Shown in pieces: positions 44,270 to 52,797 of a stretch of 64,000 nucleotides of DNA. Origin of the DNA: CAIYTF01 sp963664845. GTDB lineage: Bacteria > Bacteroidota > Ignavibacteria > Ignavibacteriales > Ignavibacteriaceae. Location of the stretch: the NCBI GenBank assembly GCA_963664845.1, contig OY761615.1, positions 2,356,001 through 2,420,000 of the forward strand, given 5' to 3'. Numbering within the stretch: position 1 is the stretch's first letter; the number at the start of each line of letters is the position of its first letter. Both the position numbers and the translations under genes were made by a program. The notes under the pieces were generated by a model. It searched no databases. It was not told where the DNA came from and saw only the letters and a program-made list of their open reading frames with translations.

Positions 44270-45970
44270 TTACTTCCCTCCTATTTCTTTCATATATTGC
44301 AACAGCTCATGGAACACGGGTTTGTTTTCCGCATTGGCTATAATCGAATCGATTTTTGGTTTAGAAGAAGCAAGCTTTGCAACAGATGCGAGCAAATTGA
44401 GCTGGAGTTCATTTTCATCAAGCGGGGTGAGCAGCAAAAATATGAGTTTTGCTTTTTCGCCGTCAAATGATTGAAAGTCGATGCCATCCCGAGAAATTGC
44501 GGCGGCAAGAAAAGGACGCGCTATGGAAAGCCGTGCATGCGGAATAGCCACACCATTAGCCAACCCCGTTGCCATATCCTGTTCACGTGCCCACACCTGT
44601 CTGAAAACTTCATCTGCGGACATGTTGACCTGCAATGCGGCAACCTGTGCCAACTCCCGTATAATTGATTCTGCATCGCCGGCAGAGGCAAGGATACACT
44701 GTTTTTCCGAGAGAAGATGATAGGGCGTGAGGAACGAACGTGAGCGCTTCATCATCAGTTTCATTAATGGGGAACTGGCAATGGAGGTGCCTATTGCAAG
44801 AATGACCAGAACAACAAACACCTCGTTGGTGATGAGCTTGTTTTCAAGTGCGACAGTGCCTATTGCAATTTCCATTGCACCGCGCGAATTCATTCCAAAG
44901 CTGATAAGCAAAGAATCAGTTTTTGAAAAACCGCCAAGCTTGGCGCCAGCATAGCTTCCTGCAACTTTTGCCGCAATGGCAAACAACAGAAATATGGCGA
45001 GCAGCATAAAATTGAAATTCTGAACAAAATCAACGCGAAGCCCAATGCTGACAAAGAACAGCGGAGCAAAAATATTGGCGACAAACTGATGAATTATCTC
45101 ACGGGTTTCCTCACTCAGTTTGGGGGAATCGGCAATTGCCACGCCAAAGATGAAGGCGCCAAATATTGCATGCAGTCCAATGTATTCGGTGAACGCAGCA
45201 GCCATTAAACCGCCAATGAGAATAAAATTGAGTATTGCTCCAGGATAGGATAATTTTGCCTGTATAGCCGGGATCACCGCGCTGAAAAATCTCCGCCCCA
45301 CAAACAGCATTGCCAAGGTGAAGAGCACGACGATCATGATGATCTGCGGTATCTTTTCCAATTGTCCGGTCCGTCCGGCCATTCCGAGCACAACGGAGAA
45401 TATCAGCCATCCAAGAAAGTCGATCACCATTGCGGAGGAAATGATAGTAACGCCGGCCGGTGATTTGAATATTCCCAGATCGAATAACGTTCTGGCAACC
45501 ACCGGTAATGCTGTTATGGAAAAGGCTATACCGATGAAGAGCGCGAACACAAAGGCTTCTGTACCCGCTGTATTTCCCAGCAACAAGGGATAATAATACG
45601 CCAGCAGAAAACCGGCAACGAATGGAATAAAAAATGATCCTGTTGCTGTGAGCAAGGTCGATTTCCCCTGCTTCACCAGCACTCCAAGATCAACTTCAAG
45701 CCCGGACACCAAGAGCAACATAATAAGCGAGAGCTGGATCAGCCCGTCGAGCGCCAGGGAAACCGGCTGTGAGGATTGGAACAACGCGTGGTATTGCCCC
45801 GGAAACAGATGACCAAAAATGCTTGGCCCAAGAATAACGCCACCAATGATCTCGCCAAATATTCCAGGTTGGCGCAACAGCCTGGCTGCCTCGCCGAACG
45901 CACGCGCAAAGAGCAACAGAAATGCAATCAGAAAGATCAGATGCGTGATTTCATGCGCCTGTAATTTCAT
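44270..45970 (-). CDS. CPA2 cation/proton antiporter fused to a PTS EIIA-type domain
   Basis: A 566-residue membrane protein. Residues about 1-400 form 12-13 transmembrane helices of the Na+/H+ or K+/H+ exchanger fold (GIFGEIIGGVILGPSIFG near 37-54; VIDFLGWLIFSVVLG carrying the ion-site Asp). Residues about 420-566 are a PTS EIIA type 2 (fructose/mannitol/nitrogen) domain with the phospho-accepting His in GVAIPHARL. No EI, HPr or EIIBC genes are nearby, so the EIIA module probably senses phospho-transfer state and gates the antiporter. It is the third gene after an aldehyde dehydrogenase and a universal stress protein. Which ion is moved is unknown. Confidence 0.9.
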   Translation of the reverse strand: MKLQAHEITHLIFLIAFLLLFARAFGEAARLLRQPGIFGEIIGGVILGPSIFGHLFPGQYHALFQSSQPVSLALDGLIQLSLIMLLLVSGLEVDLGVLVKQGKSTLLTATGSFFIPFVAGFLLAYYYPLLLGNTAGTEAFVFALFIGIAFSITALPVVARTLFDLGIFKSPAGVTIISSAMVIDFLGWLIFSVVLGMAGRTGQLEKIPQIIMIVVLFTLAMLFVGRRFFSAVIPAIQAKLSYPGAILNFILIGGLMAAAFTEYIGLHAIFGAFIFGVAIADSPKLSEETREIIHQFVANIFAPLFFVSIGLRVDFVQNFNFMLLAIFLLFAIAAKVAGSYAGAKLGGFSKTDSLLISFGMNSRGAMEIAIGTVALENKLITNEVFVVLVILAIGTSIASSPLMKLMMKRSRSFLTPYHLLSEKQCILASAGDAESIIRELAQVAALQVNMSADEVFRQVWAREQDMATGLANGVAIPHARLSIARPFLAAAISRDGIDFQSFDGEKAKLIFLLLTPLDENELQLNLLASVAKLASSKPKIDSIIANAENKPVFHELLQYMKEIGGK

Positions 45971-46033
45971 TGGCGTTTATCGTCTTTTATTATCATGATT
46001 GGGGATTGTTCATAACATGGGTCAAAAAGCGTT

Positions 46034-46879
46034 TTAAAATTTCATAAGCAGCAATGGGCAAGGCAGCTTGTCATAAAAATATTCCTGGTCGTGTTGGAAT
46101 ACGCGATCGAGCAGTTTGAATTTTTTTCTTGGTGCCAGCATAACCACCAGCCCTGCATCGTGCTCGTGTGCATAGCGCGCAGTTTCCCACCCTTCTTTCC
46201 CGAACAGACAAAGCTTTTCAATTTTCACATCCTGGATTTTCACTTCTCTGAGCAGAAGATCCAGTTTCATTTCCTCATCCAGCTGCCATTGCAGCCGGGT
46301 GGACTCCGTTTCCACAGATGAACCGCCATCATGAATGGTCATGGCAAGTCCCGGGGTCATAATTTCGCGCACCAGAATAATTTCGCGTGCAGCAAACTTC
46401 TTCGCGGTGTGGTATGCACACTTCAGCAGCGTTTCGCCCTGCGGTGTGTAATCTACAACGGTAACAATTTTATCAAAGCATAACGATTTAACTTCAGTAT
46501 TGGTGGGTATGATCAGTCCGGAACAAGGCAGGTCGCGCATGATATGCCTTGCCACGGAGCCGCTGTAATACGCCATCATGCGCTCCTTGTTCAAAGCACC
46601 CATGATCAGCAGATCAATTTCATTTTCCCTGACGGTTTTTCGCACTGCCCGTTCAGGGCCGCAGGACTCGCACAGAAAGTTCTCAGGCTTGAGTGCAATG
46701 CCCGAATTGGCGGCCAGCCGGGTCAACGCGCTCATCTTCTCCGGGGTTTTTTCTCCCGCGTGAACGATGAAGAGCTCGGACTGGAATATCCGGACAATAT
46801 GTGCTGCTTCGGCGAACAAAAATTCGCTCTGCGTCGCAAATGAATAGGCTATGGCTATTTTCTTAAACGGATAACTCAT
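46034..46879 (-). CDS. Tandem-domain universal stress protein
   Basis: A 281-residue protein of two UspA folds. The first (about 1-145) has the ATP-type motif IMGALNK...YYSGSVARHIMRD and LIIPTN; the second (about 150-281) has VVMLAPR and a terminal CPLLLMKF. The starting SYPFKKIAIAYSF strand and DLLIMG are also typical. It lies nine bases after the aldehyde dehydrogenase and 63 bases before the antiporter, suggesting a stress or redox operon with ion homeostasis. Binding of ATP is plausible for the first domain and doubtful for the second, which lacks the full G-x2-G-x9-G-S pattern. Confidence 0.9.
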   Translation of the reverse strand: MSYPFKKIAIAYSFATQSEFLFAEAAHIVRIFQSELFIVHAGEKTPEKMSALTRLAANSGIALKPENFLCESCGPERAVRKTVRENEIDLLIMGALNKERMMAYYSGSVARHIMRDLPCSGLIIPTNTEVKSLCFDKIVTVVDYTPQGETLLKCAYHTAKKFAAREIILVREIMTPGLAMTIHDGGSSVETESTRLQWQLDEEMKLDLLLREVKIQDVKIEKLCLFGKEGWETARYAHEHDAGLVVMLAPRKKFKLLDRVFQHDQEYFYDKLPCPLLLMKF

Positions 46880-46888
46880 TACCGCACT

Positions 46889-48472
46889 CTATTTCGGTTT
46901 CCTGAAGCAATTAAGGAACTGCGGTATCAGTTTTAACAGACCATCAACCCGTTCGGAAAGGTTTTTGCTATACAGAAAATGCAGCGCTCCGGTTAAGCCA
47001 TCATACACGTTCTTTGCATGCGGATGCCACCAGAAATTCCTTTTCATAACGGTAGAGAGGAGATCATCGACGATGGCGCGGGGTTGTGTCATTCCTTCCA
47101 GACCCAAATAGCTGTGCGTTCTTCCATAGCCAGATTCCTTGAATCCACCCCATGGTGCTTCAGCCATGCCATGTGACATCAGGTGATCGTTTATGGTGAC
47201 AGCACCGGCTTCCAGCATGCGTGCAATTTGTTTTGCTTTTTTCCGGTCCTGTGACCAGACCGACGCCGTCAATCCAAGATTGGAATTGTTTGCCTTGCCT
47301 ATGGCTTCCTCAATCGAAGAGAAAGAATCAACGGCAAGTACGGGGCCAAAAGTTTCATCCTGCATGGTAAGCATATCATCGGTCACGTGCTCAACTATCA
47401 CCGGTGGCTGGAAGAGTCCAACGTTGTTTTCACCTTCCTTTGAATTGCCGACAAAAATGGTTCCACCTTTTGCAACCGCATCAGCCAAATGTTTTTTCAC
47501 CACATCAAGTTGGCCTTCAGTTGTCATTGATCCGATCTCTACATTGAAGTCGGTATCAACACCAACACGAAGTGAAGCAAGCGACCGTTTTAGCCGGGAA
47601 GTAAAAGGAGTATAATTTTTTTCGGATACATAAATGCGTTCCACACCGGCGCAAGACTGGCCTGCGTTTGAGAGTCCGGCCCACAATGCACCGGCAACCG
47701 CACGGTCAAGATCAGCATCTTCACATACAATCATGGCGTCGTTGCCACCCAGCTCCAAAGAAATAGGCAACAATTTTTCTGCTGCTTTTTTCATCAGGTA
47801 TTTACCCACGGGTACCGAACCAGTGAAACACAGTTTGTTTATTCCCGCATCAATAAATGCATCGCCTGCAATTTTCCCCGGGATATTAAGGTGATGGAAC
47901 ACACCTGCCGGAATACCTGATGCCAGCACACACTCTTCAATCAGTTTGCCAACAGCCAACGTTTGCGAAGCCACCTTAAGGATGACGGCATTACCGGTGA
48001 TGAGGGCCATTGCAATTTCATGGAATGGGATGCTAAACGGATAATTCCAGGGACTGATGATCCCGACAATTCCATAGGGCACCCGTTCGACAGTGGTTTG
48101 TTTGTTTGCCAAAAGGATGTTGCCCGGGAGCAGGTTACGGGGCTTGAGTAACCGCTTCGCGTTTTTTGCATAATAGGTGATAGCCATAGCAGAAGCGAGC
48201 ACCTCGGTGCTGAGCGCGTCAATTCTTGTCTTGCCGGTATCGTTCGAAATGACCTGAGCAATTCTGTCGGAATTTTCAGAGATATAATCGCGAATCTTGA
48301 GCAGATAGGGTTTACGACCGTCATAGCCCAGCGTTGCCCATTCTTTCTGGGCCACTCTGGCTGTGGCAACCGCGGTAAGCAATTCTTCGACCGTATTTTC
48401 CCTGGTTTTTCCAAACTCTTCACCCGTTGCGGGATTGATTGAAACGGTATATTTGACTGTTTCCTGTTCCAT
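46889..48472 (-). CDS. NAD(P)-dependent aldehyde dehydrogenase (succinate-semialdehyde type)
   Basis: A 527-residue oxidoreductase turning an aldehyde into the acid. Catalytic residues are in place: N143 in PWNYPF, E240 in LELGGNDA and C274 in NAGQSCAG. The opening VSINPATGEEF and the short coenzyme loop fit the succinate-semialdehyde/lactaldehyde branch, but the exact substrate is unclear. The C-terminal ~45 residues (FWWHPHAKNVYDGLTGALHF...) extend beyond the common length. First gene of an apparent three-gene unit with the universal stress protein (9-base gap) and the antiporter. Confidence 0.93.
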   Translation of the reverse strand: MEQETVKYTVSINPATGEEFGKTRENTVEELLTAVATARVAQKEWATLGYDGRKPYLLKIRDYISENSDRIAQVISNDTGKTRIDALSTEVLASAMAITYYAKNAKRLLKPRNLLPGNILLANKQTTVERVPYGIVGIISPWNYPFSIPFHEIAMALITGNAVILKVASQTLAVGKLIEECVLASGIPAGVFHHLNIPGKIAGDAFIDAGINKLCFTGSVPVGKYLMKKAAEKLLPISLELGGNDAMIVCEDADLDRAVAGALWAGLSNAGQSCAGVERIYVSEKNYTPFTSRLKRSLASLRVGVDTDFNVEIGSMTTEGQLDVVKKHLADAVAKGGTIFVGNSKEGENNVGLFQPPVIVEHVTDDMLTMQDETFGPVLAVDSFSSIEEAIGKANNSNLGLTASVWSQDRKKAKQIARMLEAGAVTINDHLMSHGMAEAPWGGFKESGYGRTHSYLGLEGMTQPRAIVDDLLSTVMKRNFWWHPHAKNVYDGLTGALHFLYSKNLSERVDGLLKLIPQFLNCFRKPK

Positions 48473-49211
48473 ATGCGCCTTATCGAATTACGTAGTTTAT
48501 TTCATTGAGTAAAAATAGGAAAATCTTTCCACATTGCGCAGAGAGAACCGAGTGGATGACAGCCATAGACATCATGGTCTTCTGTTTCGCTCTGCTCTTA
48601 GATCCTGCATAATATGGATATCCCTGAAAAATGGGGAGCTGTCCAGCAAATGAATATGATTCATCACAATCAATTTTGCAAGCTCTTTTCCTTCTTTACC
48701 CGCTCTCTGCGCAATTTCATAACTCATCTTACGCAGACTGTGGCTAAAGCCAAAAGTTTCCTTGACATAAAGTGGCTGTTGCATAACACATTCAGCGCAG
48801 AATTTTGTTTTTTTAAAGCTTTGTTCATAGGCGCTAATCGTGAGATTGCTTCGCCCGATGCGGGCTCGCAATGACTTTTGCTTAGTTGTGCAACAGCCAC
48901 TAAATGCCGGGGTTACAGAAAAACTGAAATATCAGATATTTATAACTCCGGTTTTTAGACCGGAGAATATGTGCGCAACATAAAACGCGGGCTTGAGTCC
49001 AAACTGCGTAACATGCGTTCATAATCCGAAATACACTAACACCTTTGAAGCGAAAACAATCCGGATGCCGCAAAGTATTGTGGAAATTACTTTTCCTGAA
49101 AGAGCATTATTTTGTTCTGAAACCAAAACGCTTATTTCTCCCCTTTTATATGACCCGGAAATTTTGTAAAATATGGCTTCATAGAACGCAATTTATGCTA
49201 AAAGGATTCGT
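48473..49211. other. Gene-free region with a small TIR element
   Basis: About 740 bases. It contains a 131-base element with 17-base terminal inverted repeats (48771-48901), and an open minus-strand frame (48572-48871) that runs into that element; the part outside it (48572-48770, from MSYEIAQRAGKEG) could be the remnant of a small gene but was not recognised. A promoter for ilvE should lie near 49100-49200. Confidence 0.45.
48771..48901. mobile_element. MITE-like element with 17-bp terminal inverted repeats
   Basis: Left end AGTGGCTGTTGCATAAC (48771-48787) and right end (48885-48901) are inverted copies with one mismatch. Ends beginning GGCTGTTGCA are usual for IS5-type transposons. There is no room for a transposase. 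The interior contains a TCATTGCGAGCC...GCAATCTC repeat. No clear target duplication can be read. Confidence 0.6.
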
Positions 49212-50300
49212 ATGAAAGAGATCACCTACTCAATAAAACCCCGGACTGAAAAAGTCACCTTCCCTGAAAAATTAGGATTTGGCGTTTATTTCACCGACCA
49301 TGTTTTTGAAATGGACTATAGTCCCGAAGCTGGCTGGCACAATATGACCATTAAACCGCTTGAAAACTACTCCGTTCATCCGGCCGCAATGTTCATTCAC
49401 TATGGACAGGCACTGTTCGAAGGAATGAAGGCTATCCGTCAAACTAACGGCGAGATTAAAATTTTCCGCCCGGACAAACATTTTGAACGCCTTAATAATT
49501 CGGCAAAACGCCTCTGCATGCCTACCGTAGATGTGGCCAAAGCAGTTGAAGCACTCAAGGAATTGGTTGCAGTTGAAAATGAATGGGTCCCCAGCGGCAG
49601 AGGTGAATCATTGTATATTCGGCCGTTCATGATCGGGACCGAACCTTTTCTTGGCGTACGGACTTCGGGCACCTACAAACTGGCATTCCTTCTTTCGCCT
49701 GTCGGCGCCTACTATCCCGAAGGGTTCAAACCCGTACGCATTCTCATTCAGGATGACTATGTGCGCGCGGTGCGCAAAGGCATGGGCGAGTGTAAAACAC
49801 CAGGCAACTATGCAGCCAGCCTCATAGGCGGCGAAATGGCCAAAGAACAAGGCTATACACAGGTGCTTTGGCTTGATGGCGTTGAATTGAAGAACATTGA
49901 AGAAGTGGGCACGATGAACATATTCATCGCACTGAAAAATGAGATCGTTACACCAAAGCTTACCGGCGGTATCCTCCCCGGCATCACGCGCATGTCGGTT
50001 ATTCAGATCTTGCGTGATTGGGGTTACACAGTCAATGAGCGCGTTATCAGCATGGACGAATTTGTTTCCGAATATGACAAAGGAAATGTTACCGATGTAT
50101 TCGGTACCGGTACGGCAGCCATTATCTCGTCAGTTGGCGAACTGAAATTTAAAGACAAGATCATGAAGATCAACAACGGCGGAACCGGCGAACTGGCCCG
50201 CAAGTTGTTCGACACTCTGACCGGAATACTGCACGGCGACATAGCGGACACATACGGCTGGCTGGTCCCGGTGGATATTAAAGAAAAAGTTCTGGAATAG
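49212..50300 (+). CDS. ilvE: Branched-chain amino-acid aminotransferase (BCAT, class IV)
   Basis: Transfers the amino group between glutamate and the keto acids of Leu, Ile and Val. The 362-residue length and the pattern HYGQALFEGMKAIRQ, IFRPDKHFERLN and RPFMIGTEP mark the longer BCAT group. The PLP Lys is K195 in GECKTPGNYAAS, and GVELKNIEEVGTMNIF and GTAAIISSV close the cofactor site. AAAGGA lies seven bases before the ATG. A repeat with inverted ends starts 22 bases after the stop and its right arm, followed by T residues, may serve as terminator. Confidence 0.95.
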   Translation: MKEITYSIKPRTEKVTFPEKLGFGVYFTDHVFEMDYSPEAGWHNMTIKPLENYSVHPAAMFIHYGQALFEGMKAIRQTNGEIKIFRPDKHFERLNNSAKRLCMPTVDVAKAVEALKELVAVENEWVPSGRGESLYIRPFMIGTEPFLGVRTSGTYKLAFLLSPVGAYYPEGFKPVRILIQDDYVRAVRKGMGECKTPGNYAASLIGGEMAKEQGYTQVLWLDGVELKNIEEVGTMNIFIALKNEIVTPKLTGGILPGITRMSVIQILRDWGYTVNERVISMDEFVSEYDKGNVTDVFGTGTAAIISSVGELKFKDKIMKINNGGTGELARKLFDTLTGILHGDIADTYGWLVPVDIKEKVLE

Positions 50301-50322
50301 ATCTATTGAATTAAAAAATGAA

Positions 50323-50420
50323 GAGGCTGTATCAAAAGAATAAAAAGGTACGCGGATGACACGGATTTGCACTGATTTCCGCGGATAGAAATTCGAAATT
50401 TAACTTTTGAGACAGCCTTT
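50323..50420 (+). repeat. MITE-like repeat, copy 1
   Basis: About 98 bases with imperfect inverted ends: GAGGCTGTATCAAAAG (50323-50338) against CTTTTGAGACAGCCTT (50404-50419), 14 of 16 pairing. The interior GATGACACGGATT and CGGATAGAAATTC are shared with copy 2 at 51148-51244. Confidence 0.65.
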
Positions 50421-50458
50421 TTAATTTGCCGACATGGTTCAATAGGATTCAAGAGTCT

Positions 50459-50791
50459 TCAGGCAAATTCCTGTGTTCTTGCCCGAAGACCCTGTTTTCG
50501 CAATTCCAATTGCTTCACGGCCGAATAACCGCCGGCGGTTAACCGGTAATAATAAACACCCGGAATCATACGGGCCCCGTCAAGGGCGACTGCATATTTC
50601 CCTGCCAACCGATTTTCATCCACCAAGGTCATAACTTCGTGACCGCTTGAGTCAAAAAGTTTCAACGAAACCGGTCCGGATTTCGCTATCGAAAAACGTA
50701 CAACGGTTGTTGATGTGAATGGATTAGGTGAATTCTGTTCAAGCGCATAATGCAGTTCATTACTCTTGAATAGTTTAAATAGTTCCAACAT
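50459..50791 (-). CDS. Orphan T9SS type A sorting-domain protein or gene fragment
   Basis: A 110-residue frame that is almost only a T9SS sorting domain: QNSPNPFTSTTVVRFSI (about 19-35), LKLFDSSGHEVMTLVDE and PGVYYYRLTAGG (about 77-88), then an unusual basic tail of about 20 residues. There is no signal peptide and no cargo domain. Upstream sequence (50792-51100) does not contain a continuing open frame with recognisable protein. It is probably the surviving 3' end of a secreted protein gene whose body was lost, lying between the two MITE-like repeats; expression as a free small protein from the ATG at 50791 cannot be excluded. Confidence 0.6.
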   Translation of the reverse strand: MLELFKLFKSNELHYALEQNSPNPFTSTTVVRFSIAKSGPVSLKLFDSSGHEVMTLVDENRLAGKYAVALDGARMIPGVYYYRLTAGGYSAVKQLELRKQGLRARTQEFA

Positions 50792-51423
50792 TGAGATCTC
50801 TTCTCTTTTTCAATTTTAACAACAGTAGGCGGGAGATTTGCCCTCTTCCCAACTCCATAATAATAATACCATAACGAATCGAATGTGATTTTAACCCATG
50901 CAAATGACCATTTTCAGATGCACCGGGCCACATCTTACCAGCAGTTCCATAATTCAAAAAAAACCAGTGCCTGGGGCACAACACATTTTAAATGAATCGC
51001 ACAAAAATAGCATTAACCTCAAAAACAGCAGCATAAATTGGAATGAACGGTTATATTTAATTATGAATGGGGATGTGCCGGGGATTGTTGGCTGTTGCGC
51101 GTGACATTTTTTGACGCCAATGAGCATACAAGTTCGTTAAGTTAAAAGAGGCAGTATCAAAATAATGAAAGGGTATGCTGATGACACGGAGTTGAACAGA
51201 TTTCCACGGATAGAAATTCAAATTTTGACTTTTAAGACGGCCTGAGACCGTAATGCCTGATGCTCATGTCGGCTATCGCTTTTGTTTCTACTATGCACGG
51301 TTAAGGTTACCTATATTTTCCCGGGTTATGCCGAAACCTGGAAGCACTGACGCCCGATGGATGGCATAGTTATCGGATTCTCTCCCCCAATAAAAAATGC
51401 AGATTTAACTGATGAACATGCCT
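50792..51423. other. Gene-free region between the orphan sorting domain and rsmI
   Basis: About 630 bases. It holds MITE-like copy 2 (51148-51244). No gene-like frame or strong terminator was recognised in the rest. Confidence 0.4.
51148..51244 (+). repeat. MITE-like repeat, copy 2
   Basis: Aligns end to end with 50323-50420 in the same orientation (shared GATGACACGGA, GATTTCC, ACGGATAGAAATTC, CTTTT). Its inverted ends GAGGCAGTATCAAAA and TTTTAAGACGGCCTG have more mismatches than copy 1. Confidence 0.62.
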
Positions 51424-52098
51424 TTATGAATTATCGACCAGCAGCACAAATTCACCCTTGAGCTGTTTGTCTTTCGCAAGTGCAGCTATATCCTTCAATT
51501 TGCCGCGAAAATATTGTTCTTTCTCCGAGGTCAGTTCAAATGCCAGCACGCACGGCACCGTTGGATTGAACACCTTTGCAGCATCCTCAAGCAAACGGAC
51601 CAACCGGTAAGGTGTTTCCATGATTGCAATAATTTCATGCACATTTTTCAAATCACGCAGTTCTTTCTCGCGTATTTCTTTTTTGGGCGAGAGCCATCCA
51701 TAGCAATAGAACCTGTCTATATCCATTCCAGAACCCATCAGCGCGGTGATGAGCGAATTTGCACCTGGCAGCGGTGTTATTTGGATACCTTGCTGAATAC
51801 ACAACTGCACGAGATAGCGTCCCGGATCGGAAAAGAGTGGTGTGCCGCAATCGGAAATAAGCGCAGCACTTTGAACACTCTTCAGTTTAGTTATTATCTC
51901 CGGAGCAGTTTCCTGCTCGTTGTGTTCATTCATTGACAGCAACTCTTTGGTAATGCCGAAATGAGACAACAGGCGCCGTGCTTCCCGAAATTCTTCACAG
52001 ACAATAAAATCGGCGTTTTTCAGCACTTCCAACGCGCGGAGGGTTATATCGTCATAGTTGCCGATGGGCGTGGATACAAGATAAAGTTTTGGGGGCAT
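51424..52098 (-). CDS. rsmI: RsmI-like SAM-dependent methyltransferase
   Basis: Tetrapyrrole-methylase-fold protein of 224 residues, related to the enzyme that 2'-O-methylates C1402 of 16S rRNA. It has LYLVSTPIGNYDDITLRALE (4-23), CEEFREARRLL, ISDCGTPLFSDPGR and PLPGANSL, all at RsmI positions. Some family residues differ: SDCGTP in place of SDAGTP, and PGANS in place of PGPSA. It could therefore be a diverged paralogue with another rRNA or small-molecule target. The C-terminal ~60-residue domain of longer RsmI proteins is absent. Lies downstream of the cupin and dnaE genes on the same strand. Confidence 0.85.
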   Translation of the reverse strand: MPPKLYLVSTPIGNYDDITLRALEVLKNADFIVCEEFREARRLLSHFGITKELLSMNEHNEQETAPEIITKLKSVQSAALISDCGTPLFSDPGRYLVQLCIQQGIQITPLPGANSLITALMGSGMDIDRFYCYGWLSPKKEIREKELRDLKNVHEIIAIMETPYRLVRLLEDAAKVFNPTVPCVLAFELTSEKEQYFRGKLKDIAALAKDKQLKGEFVLLVDNS

Positions 52099-52179
52099 AC
52101 TTTTTAGCTGTTGTTTTATATTCGGATCGAAACTGCGTTTGGCATTTTCGAAAACTGTTCATTATCGCAATTGTTGTGT

Positions 52180-52524
52180 CTATACTTCAATTCTGTCCCA
52201 TCTGTTTTTGGGAAAGGAAATCACCAGAAATCGCACATCCGTGTTTGATTCGTTCCGGAACTGATGCATCGTGCCCGGCGGGACAGTGATACCATCATTC
52301 GTTTCAAGCGTTACGCGTTCCTCCAGGAATTGCATGACTGCCGTCCCCTCAAGGATGTAAAAATACTGGGTAGCGTGAGTGTGGGAGTGCATCACTTCAG
52401 TTTTCCCCGGGGGCACCAGTTCCTCAATTATGCCTGCATCTTCGGAAGAAAAGAGTCTCCATCCACTGCAATTATCACCCCAAACATATTTTTCGGAATT
52501 GGTTTTATTGATTTTCTGCATCAC
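52180..52524 (-). CDS. Small cupin-domain protein
   Basis: A single cupin barrel of 114 residues. Metal-site motifs are visible: VMHSHTHATQYFYILEG (cupin 1 with His pair and Glu) and PPGTMHQFRNES (cupin 2, with the last His). Such proteins are isomerases, dioxygenases or sensors; the substrate is unknown. It starts three bases after the stop of the small protein gene upstream, and so is probably co-transcribed with it and dnaE. Confidence 0.86.
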   Translation of the reverse strand: MMQKINKTNSEKYVWGDNCSGWRLFSSEDAGIIEELVPPGKTEVMHSHTHATQYFYILEGTAVMQFLEERVTLETNDGITVPPGTMHQFRNESNTDVRFLVISFPKNRWDRIEV

Positions 52525-52527
52525 GCG

Positions 52528-52797
52528 TTATTTCCTCAAATGAGGCGGAGTGAATCCTTTGTAGATATCAAACTTTGTGCTGTAAAAAACTATGTTGAAG
52601 TTCGCATCCCTCAGCGCCCCACCGCTGGGATAGAGAAAGTAATTTGCTACGGTATCGGTCTCTTCATTAACCGGCAATCCGCCGCGGGAATAGAAGCTGA
52701 CCCGATAGAAACCAAGTTCATATTCAGCATGTTCAATCTGGTCAAGCAGATTTTCTTCGGAGAAAAGCAGATTATTGTTTTTTCTGATAGTTTCCAT
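52528..52797 (-). CDS. Small uncharacterised protein overlapping the dnaE 3' end
   Basis: About 89 residues, starting METIRKNNNLLFSEE if the ATG at 52795-52797 is used; its first 26 bases lie inside dnaE. An ATG eleven codons earlier is possible but would overlap more. The protein is soluble and mixed alpha/beta (HAEYELGFYRVSFYSRGG, SGGALRDANFNIVFYSTKF). No family recognised. Position between dnaE and the cupin, with coupling at both ends, suggests one transcript. Confidence 0.65.
   Translation of the reverse strand: METIRKNNNLLFSEENLLDQIEHAEYELGFYRVSFYSRGGLPVNEETDTVANYFLYPSGGALRDANFNIVFYSTKFDIYKGFTPPHLRK

Noticed and set aside
48572..48871. 99-codon minus-strand frame as an intact gene.
   Set aside because: Its first third lies inside the MITE-like element; only the rest could be genuine and it was not recognised.
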